From Caulobacter sp. (GTDB lineage Bacteria > Pseudomonadota > Alphaproteobacteria > Caulobacterales > Caulobacteraceae), in the NCBI RefSeq assembly GCF_017744445.1, contig NZ_JAGIBH010000001.1:384178-448177 (forward strand): a DNA stretch of 64,000 bases. Reading direction: 5' to 3'. Under the pieces are notes generated by a model. That model had not been told where the DNA came from. It saw only the letters and a list, made by a program, of their open reading frames with translations, and searched no databases. Both the position numbers and the translations under genes were made by a program. Position 1 is the stretch's first letter, and each line of letters opens with the position of its first letter. Below, piece by piece: positions 38,705 to 46,421 of this stretch.

Positions 38705-40174
38705 ATGACCAAGACTCCCAAGACTTCCGGCAAGAAGGTCGCCGCGAAGGCCGCCGAGGCCGTGTCCACGCCGGTCGAGCGCGCCGGCGGCGTGATCGAT
38801 GCGATCGTCGATCCCCTGACCTCGGCCCTGAAGCGCGCCGGCCTGCGCCGCGCCCAGAAGTCGGCCGGCGAGACGACGCCCGCTCCGGCCGCCGCCGCGG
38901 CCCCGGCCAAGCCCGCCGCGACTGACGCTGGCAAGCCGGGCCTGGCCGTCTCGCCGCTGGCTGTGCCGTTTCCGCATATCCCGCCGATCCCGGGCGTGGA
39001 GATCGCCACCGGTCGCGCCGGCTTCTACAAGCACGAGCGCGAGGACCTGCTGCTGATGCGTTTCGCCGAGGGCACCTCGGCGGCGGGCGTCTTCACCCGT
39101 CACGGCGTCGGTTCGGCCCCGGTCGACTGGTGCAAGCGGCAACTGGCCGCCACGGGCGGCGCGGATGTCCGCGCTCTGGTGGTCAATGCCGGCTGCGCCA
39201 ACAGCTTCACGGGTCGTCCCGGCGCCGACGCGGTGCGCCGCGTGGCCACCGCCGTGGGCAAGCGCTTCGACTGCCGCCAGCGCGACGTGATGATGGCCTC
39301 GACCGGCGTCATCGGCGTCATCCTGGACGACAGCAAGATCACCGCCCGCCTGCCCGAGGTCGAGGCCCGCCTGACCGCCGACGCCTGGGCCCAGGCCGGT
39401 CGCGCGATCATGACGACCGACACCTTCCCGAAGGGCGCCTACGCCACGGCCATGATCGACGGCGTGGAAGTGAAGATCGCCGGCATCGCCAAGGGCTCGG
39501 GCATGATCGCGCCCGACATGGCGACCATGCTGGCCTTCGTGGCCACCGACGCGGCGATCGCCCCGGCGGCGCTGCAGAACCTGGTGAGCCTCTATACCCG
39601 CACGACCTTCAACTGCGTGACGGTGGACGGCGATCGTTCCACGAACGACACCCTCTTGCTGTTCGCCACGGGCCAGTCGGGCGCGCCCAAGATCCACCGC
39701 GCCGGCGACAAGCGTCTGGCCGACTTCCGCGAGAAGCTGGAAGCGGTCCTGCTGGACCTGGCCCTGCAGCTGGTCAAGGACGGCGAGGGCGCGACCAAGT
39801 TCGTCAAGATCACCGTCAACGGCGCCGAGAGCCACGCCTCGGCCCGCAAGATCGCCCGCACCATCGCCGAGAGCCCGCTGGTCAAGACCGCCTTCGCCGG
39901 CGAGGACGCCAACTGGGGCCGCATCGTCATGGCCGTGGGCCGCGCCGACGAGCCGGTGGCCCGCGAGAAGATCAGCGTCAAGTTCGGCGACTTCTACGCC
40001 GCCCGCGACGGTCTGATCTCGGCCGAATACGACGAGGCCAAGATGAGCGCCTACGTCAAGAACCAGGAGTTCGAGGTCAGCGTCGACGTCGGCGTCGGCA
40101 AGGGCTCGGCCACGGTCTGGACGTGTGATCTGACCAAGCAGTATGTGGCGATCAACGGGGATTATCGGAGCTAG
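38705..40174 (+). CDS. argJ: Bifunctional ornithine acetyltransferase / N-acetylglutamate synthase
   Basis: A 489-residue ArgJ, recycling the acetyl group in arginine synthesis. It self-cleaves between Ala273 and Thr274 in KGSGMIAPDMATMLAF, with Thr274 becoming the nucleophile of the beta chain; GVFTRHGVGSAPVDWC and FTGRPGADAVRR are in the alpha chain, and the C-terminus ends NGDYRS as in the family. Residues 1-80 are an unusual extension rich in Lys, Ala and Pro before the normal ArgJ start at SPLAVPFPHIPPIPGVEIATG. It directly follows the parvulin gene. Confidence 0.96.
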   Translation: MTKTPKTSGKKVAAKAAEAVSTPVERAGGVIDAIVDPLTSALKRAGLRRAQKSAGETTPAPAAAAAPAKPAATDAGKPGLAVSPLAVPFPHIPPIPGVEIATGRAGFYKHEREDLLLMRFAEGTSAAGVFTRHGVGSAPVDWCKRQLAATGGADVRALVVNAGCANSFTGRPGADAVRRVATAVGKRFDCRQRDVMMASTGVIGVILDDSKITARLPEVEARLTADAWAQAGRAIMTTDTFPKGAYATAMIDGVEVKIAGIAKGSGMIAPDMATMLAFVATDAAIAPAALQNLVSLYTRTTFNCVTVDGDRSTNDTLLLFATGQSGAPKIHRAGDKRLADFREKLEAVLLDLALQLVKDGEGATKFVKITVNGAESHASARKIARTIAESPLVKTAFAGEDANWGRIVMAVGRADEPVAREKISVKFGDFYAARDGLISAEYDEAKMSAYVKNQEFEVSVDVGVGKGSATVWTCDLTKQYVAINGDYRS

Positions 40175-40182
40175 AGAGAAAC

Positions 40183-40311
40183 TCCCTCTCCCCTTGCGGG
40201 AGAGGGTGGCCCGAAGGGCCGGGTGAGGGGTTGCGCTCCGTTATCCGGACAGGCCTTTCAACCCCTCATCCGTCAGCTTCGCTGACACCTTCTCCCGCAA
40301 GGGGAGAAGGA
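40183..40311. repeat. Family B inverted-repeat element (B5)
   Basis: Ends TCCCTCTCCCCTTGCGGGAG and CTCCCGCAAGGGGAGAAGGA, inner GGGTGAGGGGTTG / CAACCCCTCATCC. It begins 9 bases after the argJ stop. A separate perfect hairpin CCCCTTGCCCCGCAAGGGG at 40852-40870 is a fragment of the same family. Confidence 0.92.
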
Positions 40312-40361
40312 GGGAGCTGGCTCGTGCTAGAACCCGACCGACACACGACCGGAGCCCCCCA

Positions 40362-40841
40362 ATGACCGACCTCACCCCCGACCAGGAAGCCGCCCTGCTG
40401 GCCGACCTCTCCAAGGCCTGCCGCGAAGCCGGCTATGTCGTCGACGCCATCGATCGCGGCCTGGAGGTCTCCGGCGGCGAGGAGGAGGGCGCCTATTACC
40501 TGCTGCCCGACCACGGCTGGCTGCAGGTGCGCTGCCTGGTCCTGGACCCCGAGGACCTGGCCGAGGCCCGCGACCTGACGGCGCTGTTCGAGACCATGGC
40601 CCTGGCCCAGTTTCGCCTGATCGGCTGCCGCTTCGGGTATGACGGCCAGACCGGCCTGTGGCTGGTCGAGGACCTGTATCCCGGCTTCGAGCCCGCCCGC
40701 GTGCCGGCCGTGCTGGAGCAGATGACCTTCATCTGGGACGCGCTGGAGGACCTGTTCATCGGCGCCCTGGAAGGCAAGGTTCCCAGCGAAGACGCCTTCG
40801 ACGCGGCCTTCGAACTGGAAGCGGCGACGCCGCCGAACTAA
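40362..40841 (+). CDS. Small acidic protein, YbjN-like in appearance
   Basis: A 159-residue acidic cytoplasmic protein. A helix (LTPDQEAALLADLSKACREAG) is followed by alternating strands and helices (VVDAIDRGLEVSGGEEEGAYYLL, HGWLQVRCLVLDPEDLAEA, QFRLIGCRFGYDGQTGLWLVEDLYPG) and a long amphipathic helix, a layout similar to YbjN/secretion-chaperone-like folds. I do not recognise a defined family with confidence. It follows repeat B5 and precedes a secreted unknown protein on the same strand by 88 bases. Confidence 0.8.
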   Translation: MTDLTPDQEAALLADLSKACREAGYVVDAIDRGLEVSGGEEEGAYYLLPDHGWLQVRCLVLDPEDLAEARDLTALFETMALAQFRLIGCRFGYDGQTGLWLVEDLYPGFEPARVPAVLEQMTFIWDALEDLFIGALEGKVPSEDAFDAAFELEAATPPN

Positions 40842-40929
40842 GCTTTGGCGACCCCTTGCCCCGCAAGGGGGAACCGCTTGCCGGTGATGCCGTTCCTGAT
40901 CGGTGTTTACCTGGGTGGAGGGCGTTAGG

Positions 40930-41457
40930 ATGTCTCGGAAGATTTTCGTCATGGTCGGGACGATCGCCGTCCTGCTCGGAGCCCCGCTGGCCGCCTCGGC
41001 CCAGGTCAAGCCGCCTTCCACGCCGGACGAGCCCGGCGGCCGCTGGGGCGAGGCCAAGAAGAAGGCCACCGAAATCGGCAGCCAGCCGGTCCGCGACGTC
41101 GGCATGTCCAAGCGCGAGATCCCGCCGATCTTGGAAAAGGCCTATGCCGACCCCTACAGCCTGAAAGGCCTGAAGACCTGCAAGGCGATCGCCTCGGAAG
41201 TGACCACCCTGAACGGCGTGCTGGGTCCCGACTACGTCGTCGGCAACTCCTATGAGGAAAACCGCGCCGGCAAGCTGGCCGAGGCAGGCGGCAAGACCAT
41301 CATCAACAGCATCATCCCCTTCCGCGGCCTGGTCCGCGAAGTGACCGGCGCGGCGCCCAACGACCGTCGCATGAACGCCGCGGTCGATGCGGGCCTGGCC
41401 CGGCGCGGCTTCCTGCGCGGCGTGCACCTGAAGCAGGGCTGCAAGACGAAGTTCTAG
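40930..41457 (+). CDS. Secreted protein of unknown function, 175 residues
   Basis: Start ATG 40930 has GGAGG 9 bases upstream. A signal peptide is clear: MSRKIFVMVGTIAVLLGAPLAASA, cleaved before QVKPP. The mature part is basic, with a helix-breaking proline-rich start, one motif KKKATEIGSQPVRDVGMSKREIPPIL, two cysteines (TCKAIAS and the C-terminal KQGCKTKF) that could pair, and small hydrophobic stretches such as TIINSIIPFRGLVREVTG. No enzyme motif is visible. The role is unknown; a periplasmic location is inferred from the signal. Confidence 0.85.
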   Translation: MSRKIFVMVGTIAVLLGAPLAASAQVKPPSTPDEPGGRWGEAKKKATEIGSQPVRDVGMSKREIPPILEKAYADPYSLKGLKTCKAIASEVTTLNGVLGPDYVVGNSYEENRAGKLAEAGGKTIINSIIPFRGLVREVTGAAPNDRRMNAAVDAGLARRGFLRGVHLKQGCKTKF

Positions 41458-41480
41458 AAGGAACCGTCACCCAATTCTTC

Positions 41481-41520
41481 ATGAGAGTCATTTGCAATTG
41501 CAGGTGACGCTCGTTATAGC
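41481..41520 (+). promoter_or_regulatory. Probable Fur box and promoter of the siderophore receptor
   Basis: ATGAGAGTCATTTGCAATTG (41481-41500) resembles the Fur box core ATGAGAATCATTTGCAATT. It overlaps TTGCAAT (41492-41498), which with GTTATAGC (41513-41520) gives a plausible promoter with 14-base spacing. Binding would block transcription when iron is plentiful. Confidence 0.6.
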
Positions 41521-41613
41521 CTCCCGATCTTTCGGCGTCGCGGCGCCGATCCCGCCCTGTCCCGGCTCGTGTGTTTGGCCGGGAAGGCGCGCAATATCAG
41601 GGGGTAAGGTCCT

Positions 41614-43755
41614 ATGATCTTCAAAACCACGCTGCTGGCAGGCAGCGCTTTTCTCGCCTTCGCGGCGCCGGCTCTGGCGCAGGACGTCAAGACCGACGCG
41701 AGCGAAGTCGACCAGGTGGTCATCACCGGCTCGTACACGATCAACAACCGCATCGACACGGCCACGGGCCTGGGCCTGACCCTGCGCGAGACGCCGCAGT
41801 CGGTGACCGTGATCACCGCCCAGCGCATCCTGGACCAGAACATGCGCACCGTGGCCGACGTGGTCGTGAATACGGTCGGCGTCGCGGCCAACCAGGTCGA
41901 CGACGTGCGCAACACGTTCAATGCGCGTGGCTTCGAGATCAAGAACTACCAGATCGACAGCGTCCCGACCGCCTGGACCCTGGCGGGCGGCGCCGGCGAG
42001 ACCATCGCCGACGTGTCGATCTATGACCGCGTCGAGATCGTGCGCGGCGCCACCGGCCTGATGACCGGCGCGGGCGATCCTTCTGCCTCGATCAACCTGG
42101 TCCGCAAGCATGCGACCAGCACCGAGCTGACCGGCTATATCAACGCCAGCGTCGGCAGCTGGAACAACCGCCAGGTCCAGGCCGACGTCGCCGGCGCCCT
42201 GACGTCCAGCGGCAAGATCCGCGGCCGCGCCGTGGCCAAGTACGAGAAGACCGAGAACTTCATCGACTGGTACAAGAACGAGAAGTCGGTGCTGTACGGG
42301 GTCATCGACGCCGACCTGGACGACGCCACGCTGCTGCGCGTCGGCGCCAGCCAGCAGAAGGGCGCGCCGAACGCGCCGGCCTGGGGCGCGCTGCCTACCT
42401 TCTACAGCGACGGCGGCGTCGCCATCTGGCCGCGCACCAAGACCGCCTCGGCCAAGTGGAGCTACTGGGACAGCACCAACCAGAACATCTTCGCCAACCT
42501 CTCGCACCAGTTCGGCAACGGCTGGTCGCTGAGCGTCAATTACAACTGGATCCGCAACGCCCAGAGCACCGAGCTGCTCTACATGTCGGGCCTGATCGAC
42601 AAGACGGCCGGGACCTGGCAGTGGGCGCCGTTCCCCTACAAGGACAAGGGCGAGAGCCTGCAGAACAGCATCGATGTGCAGGTCAAGGGCGACTACACCC
42701 TGTTTGGCCGCCAGCACGAACTGGTGCTGGGCGCGCTGGGCAGCAAGCAGCACCTGACCACCGACACCTTCGCAGCCACCAGCGCGGCGACAACGGCGGG
42801 CAGCTTCTTCGACTGGCAGGCCATCCCGCACCCGACCTTCTCGAAGACCAAGTCGCCGACCGTCGACCAGACGATCACCCAGAGCGGCTACTACGTCGCC
42901 ACGCGCCTGAACGTCACCGACGAATTCAAGGTCATCGGCGGCGCGCGCCTGTCCAGCTGGCGCCAGAAGGGCTTCAACTACGGGACCTTCGACTTCGGCG
43001 ACGACAACGTCCTGGTGCCGTATCTGGGCGCCCTGTACGACCTGACGCCGAACCATCGCCTGTACGCCAGCTACACCGAGATCTTCCAGCCGCAGAACGC
43101 TCAGGACTTCCGGGGCGACTATCTGAAGCCGATCACCGGCGAGAGCCTGGAAGGGGGCCTGAAGAGCGCCTTCTTCGGCGACAAGCTGCAGACCTCGGTC
43201 GCGGTGTTCCGCATCGTCCAGGACAACCTGGCCCAGACCGATCCGGACCTGACGCACATCATCCCCGGCTCGTCCCCGCCGACCCGCGCCTCGATCGCGG
43301 CCAAGGGCGCGACCAGCAAGGGCTTCGAGCTGGAGGTGATCGGCAAGCCGGTCGACAACTGGAACATCTCGCTGGGCTACAGCCAGTTCCAGATGCGCGA
43401 CGAGAGCGACGTGAAGGTCAACACCGCCTTCCCGCGCAAGCTGCTCAAGCTGTTCACGACCTACCAACTGCCCGGCGCGCTCAGCGGCCTGACGGTGGGC
43501 GGCGGCGTCAACTGGCAGAGCGAGGCCTATTCGGCCTCGACCAACCCGGTCACCGGCGCGCCGTTCAGCTTTGCTCAGAAGTCCTACACGCTGGTCAGCC
43601 TGATGGCCCGTTACGAGATCAACGACCAGCTGTCGGTCCAGGCCAATATCGAGAACCTGACGGACAAGACCTACTACGCCCAGACCGGCTTCTACAGCCA
43701 GTACCGCTATGGCGAGCCGCGCAACTACACGGTCGCGCTGAAGTACGCGTTCTAG
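41614..43755 (+). CDS. TonB-dependent siderophore receptor
   Basis: A 713-residue outer-membrane receptor with signal peptide MIFKTTLLAGSAFLAFAAPALA. A TonB box-like VDQVVITGSY follows. The plug has LTLRETPQSVTVITAQRI, the hallmark of the TonB-siderophore family, then FNARGFEIKNYQIDSVPT and YDRVEIVRGATGLMTGAGDPSASINLVRK. The barrel ends YGEPRNYTVALKYAF. Most similar in type to FhuE/FpvA-like ferric-hydroxamate or pyoverdine receptors. A likely Fur box sits 120 bases upstream, supporting iron control. No siderophore synthesis gene is nearby, so it probably imports others' siderophores. Confidence 0.95.
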   Translation: MIFKTTLLAGSAFLAFAAPALAQDVKTDASEVDQVVITGSYTINNRIDTATGLGLTLRETPQSVTVITAQRILDQNMRTVADVVVNTVGVAANQVDDVRNTFNARGFEIKNYQIDSVPTAWTLAGGAGETIADVSIYDRVEIVRGATGLMTGAGDPSASINLVRKHATSTELTGYINASVGSWNNRQVQADVAGALTSSGKIRGRAVAKYEKTENFIDWYKNEKSVLYGVIDADLDDATLLRVGASQQKGAPNAPAWGALPTFYSDGGVAIWPRTKTASAKWSYWDSTNQNIFANLSHQFGNGWSLSVNYNWIRNAQSTELLYMSGLIDKTAGTWQWAPFPYKDKGESLQNSIDVQVKGDYTLFGRQHELVLGALGSKQHLTTDTFAATSAATTAGSFFDWQAIPHPTFSKTKSPTVDQTITQSGYYVATRLNVTDEFKVIGGARLSSWRQKGFNYGTFDFGDDNVLVPYLGALYDLTPNHRLYASYTEIFQPQNAQDFRGDYLKPITGESLEGGLKSAFFGDKLQTSVAVFRIVQDNLAQTDPDLTHIIPGSSPPTRASIAAKGATSKGFELEVIGKPVDNWNISLGYSQFQMRDESDVKVNTAFPRKLLKLFTTYQLPGALSGLTVGGGVNWQSEAYSASTNPVTGAPFSFAQKSYTLVSLMARYEINDQLSVQANIENLTDKTYYAQTGFYSQYRYGEPRNYTVALKYAF

Positions 43756-43779
43756 GGCAGATCTCGAGCCAACCCCAAA

Positions 43780-43890
43780 TCCGACCATCCCCGCGAAAGC
43801 GGGGATCCAAGCGGAGGCAGCGGGTATTGCTCAGCCTAACCTGATCCTGAAAGCCAGCTTGGTTCCCCGCTTTCGCGGGGATGATCGGGG
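43780..43890. repeat. Variant inverted-repeat element V3
   Basis: TCCGACCATCCCCGCGAAAG continues to CGGGGATCC; the right arm is GGTTCCCCGCTTTCGCGGGG followed by ATGATCGGGG. It shares CGAAAG with family A but differs elsewhere. It lies between the siderophore receptor stop and a terminator hairpin. Confidence 0.85.
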
Positions 43891-43902
43891 GATTTGATAA
43901 AG

Positions 43903-43936
43903 GCGCCCGCTCTTCTTCAAAGGGCGGGCGCTTTTT
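43903..43936 (+). terminator. Intrinsic terminator after the siderophore receptor
   Basis: GCGCCCGC (43903-43910) pairs with GCGGGCGC (43924-43931), extended by TC/GA pairs, followed by TTTTT. It protects the ABC exporter genes that start 58 bases later. Confidence 0.85.
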
Positions 43937-43993
43937 CTTGCCACTCCCCACGCATCAGGCTCACATCGCCGCCGTGCAGTGCTGGGGGCGGGT

Positions 43994-44737
43994 TTGACGG
44001 AAGCTTTGATCGTTCGCGGGTTGAACAAGACGTTCGCCAAGCCCGCGGTGTCCGACCTGGACCTGACGGTTCATGCCGGCGAGCTCTACGCCCTGCTGGG
44101 TCCCAACGGGGCGGGCAAGACCACCACCCTGCGCATGGTCGCCGGCCTGACCCAGCCCGACAGCGGCGAGGTCGAGATCTTCGGCGTCGACGCCCGCAAG
44201 AACCCCGCCGGGGCCAAGGCCCTGCTGGCCTGGGCCCCCGACGAGGCGATGATCTACGACAAGCTCACCCCGCTGGAATATCTGGAGTTCGTCGCCGGCC
44301 TCTGGAACATCGAGCCGCGCGCCGCCAAGACCAAGGCCGAAGAGCTGCTCGAGACCCTGGGCCTGACGTCCGAGGCCCGCCGCCGCTGCGAGGGCTTCTC
44401 GCGCGGCATGAAGCAGAAGGTCGCCGTGGCCGGGGCCCTGATCCACGACCCCAAGCTGCTGATCCTCGACGAGCCCCTGACGGGCCTAGACGCCGCCGCC
44501 GCGCGCCTGGTGAAGGACATGCTGCAGGCTCGCGTCGACGCCGGCGGCACGGTGATCCTGACCACCCACATCCTGGAAGTCGCCGAACGCATGGCCGACC
44601 GCATCGGCATCATCGCCGGCGGCCGGCTGATGGCCGAGGGCACGCTGGACGAGCTGCGGTCCAAGGCCGGCGAGGCCAGCGGCCGGACGCTGGAGGATGT
44701 GTTCCTGCAGCTCACGTCCGAGGCGGTTGCGCCGTGA
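43994..44737 (+). CDS. ABC transporter ATP-binding protein
   Basis: A 247-residue ABC ATPase. Walker A is LLGPNGAGKTTTLRMVAGLT, the signature is EGFSRGMKQKVAVAGALIHDPKLLILDEPLTGLD (Walker B included), and the H-loop is TTHILEVAERM. It resembles NatA/multidrug-type exporter ATPases. I take TTG 43994 as start, with GGGGGCGGG 5 bases upstream; GTG 43979 is an alternative. Its stop overlaps the next start in GTGA, so it is translationally coupled to the permease. Confidence 0.9.
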   Translation: MTEALIVRGLNKTFAKPAVSDLDLTVHAGELYALLGPNGAGKTTTLRMVAGLTQPDSGEVEIFGVDARKNPAGAKALLAWAPDEAMIYDKLTPLEYLEFVAGLWNIEPRAAKTKAEELLETLGLTSEARRRCEGFSRGMKQKVAVAGALIHDPKLLILDEPLTGLDAAAARLVKDMLQARVDAGGTVILTTHILEVAERMADRIGIIAGGRLMAEGTLDELRSKAGEASGRTLEDVFLQLTSEAVAP

Positions 44738-46284
44738 GCCTGCCGTTCAAGCCCGCCAGCACGGCCTGGCTGCTGGCCCACGAGCTGCGGCTGAACTGGC
44801 GCGGCTTCAAGGCTGGGCGCAAGGCCAGCGGGCCGGGCGCGTTCATCGCCTTTGTCGTGCTGGGCTGCATCATCCTGATCGGCGGGATCTTCCTGGGCCT
44901 GGCCGTACGGGGACACGAGGTCCCGATCATCCCGCTGTCCAGCATCATCGCCGACCTGATCCTGGCGGTGATCCTGACCCTGATGCTGTCGACCACCCTG
45001 GCGGCCTCGGCGGACGCGCTCTACGAGCGCAATGACCTGGATCTGCTGTTCTCCTCGCCCCTGGCGCCGAGGAAGGTGCTGTTCGTCCGGGCCCTGGGCC
45101 TGGCGGTCAATGCCGGGCTCTGGTTCCTGGTCCCGGCGGCGCTGCTGCTGACGCCGTCGATCGTGCTGGGGCACTGGGCCTGGGCCAGCGTGTTCGTGGT
45201 GCTGAGCGCCGCCGCGCTTGGAGCGTCTGGCGTGGGCCTGCTGCTGGCCATGGCGCTGTTTGCTTTGATCGGCCCGCGCCGCACGCGCACCGTGGCCCAG
45301 GTGATGGCGGCCCTGATCGGCGCCGCCTTCTTCCTCGCCAGCCAGTACCGCAACCTGATGGGCGAGCGCGCCAGCGAGAGCCTGTTCGCCCGCATCGCCC
45401 TGGACGTCCGTGATGGCAAGATCGTCCTGCCGCCGTTCGCCGACTGGCCGTTGAGGGCGGCGATAGGGCAGCCAGTCCCGTTGTTGGTCATCGTGCTGAT
45501 CGGGGCGGGCATCTTCCTATTCGCTGCCCGCGTGCTGGGCCGTCGGTTCGCCGACGCGGCCGCCGCCACCCAAGGGGCCGAGACCCGCAAGGCCGCCAAG
45601 GGCCCGACCCGCGCCTTCGCCGCCGGCGCGTTCCGGGCGACGGTCCGCAAGGAGCTGCGGCTGGTCAGCCGCGACGCGGCGCTGCTGTCGCAGGTGCTGC
45701 TGCGGGTGCTCTACATGGTGCCCCTGGCGTTCGCGATGTCGCGCAGCGCCGCGCACCTGCCGGTCTGGGCCCTGGCCGGACCGGCCGCCGCCGTGACCTT
45801 CCTGGCAGGCCAGGTGGCCGGCAGCCTGATCTGGATCACCGTCTCGGCCGAGGACACGCCCGACCTGCTGGCCATATCGCCGACGCCGATGAAGGTGCTG
45901 CGCCGCGCCAAGCTGACGGCCGCCCTGATCCCGGTGGCGGTGCTGCTGGCGATCCCGATCGCGATCCTGGCCTGGTTCGCGCCGCTGGCCGCCCTGTGGA
46001 CCGCGATCGGCGCCGCCCTGACGGCCTGGAGCTCGGGCCTGATCGGCATATGGCATCAGAAGCCCGGCAAGCGCGCCGACTTCCGCCGTCGGCGCACGGG
46101 CTCGTTCCTGTCGGCCCTGGCCGAGCTCTTGATCGCCTTCCTGTTCGGCGGCGCGACGGCGCTGGCGGTGGCGGGGTGGTATGTCTGGGCGCTGTTGCCG
46201 CTGATCGTGGCGGGGGCGGTGATGATGGCCCTGCGGCGGACGGACGAGCAGATCGGGGCGGCGTTGAGGACGGCGGCTACCTAA
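44734..46284 (+). CDS. ABC exporter permease
   Basis: A 516-residue integral membrane protein starting at GTG 44734, overlapping the ATPase gene by 4 bases. It contains about twelve hydrophobic segments: an N-terminal half with AFIAFVVLGCIILIGGIFLGLAV and LILAVILTLMLSTTLAASAD, then DALYERNDLDLLFSSPLAPRKVLFVRALG, a signature of large bacterial ABC-2-like permeases. The substrate is unknown; the order ATPase-permease is a complete two-gene exporter. Element A7 follows 2 bases after its stop. Confidence 0.88.
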   Translation: MSLPFKPASTAWLLAHELRLNWRGFKAGRKASGPGAFIAFVVLGCIILIGGIFLGLAVRGHEVPIIPLSSIIADLILAVILTLMLSTTLAASADALYERNDLDLLFSSPLAPRKVLFVRALGLAVNAGLWFLVPAALLLTPSIVLGHWAWASVFVVLSAAALGASGVGLLLAMALFALIGPRRTRTVAQVMAALIGAAFFLASQYRNLMGERASESLFARIALDVRDGKIVLPPFADWPLRAAIGQPVPLLVIVLIGAGIFLFAARVLGRRFADAAAATQGAETRKAAKGPTRAFAAGAFRATVRKELRLVSRDAALLSQVLLRVLYMVPLAFAMSRSAAHLPVWALAGPAAAVTFLAGQVAGSLIWITVSAEDTPDLLAISPTPMKVLRRAKLTAALIPVAVLLAIPIAILAWFAPLAALWTAIGAALTAWSSGLIGIWHQKPGKRADFRRRRTGSFLSALAELLIAFLFGGATALAVAGWYVWALLPLIVAGAVMMALRRTDEQIGAALRTAAT

Positions 46285-46285
46285 T

Positions 46286-46412
46286 TCCGTTTCCCCGGCG
46301 AAAGCCGGGGCCCAGATGGAAAAGCGCTGGGGTCGGTTCCACAAACGCTGAATTCATCCCATCAGCCTTGGTGCTTTGGGATCTGGGTCCCGGCTTTGGC
46401 CGGGAAAATCGG
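46286..46412. repeat. Family A inverted-repeat element (A7)
   Basis: TCCGTTTCCCCGGCGAAAGC pairs with a diverged right arm GATCTGGGTCCCGGCTTTGG followed by CCGGGAAAATCGG. Core sequence GAAAAGCGCTGGGGTCGGTT places it with A3 and A9. It separates the permease from the convergent HWE kinase gene. Confidence 0.9.
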
Positions 46413-46421
46413 ACGAGGGGT

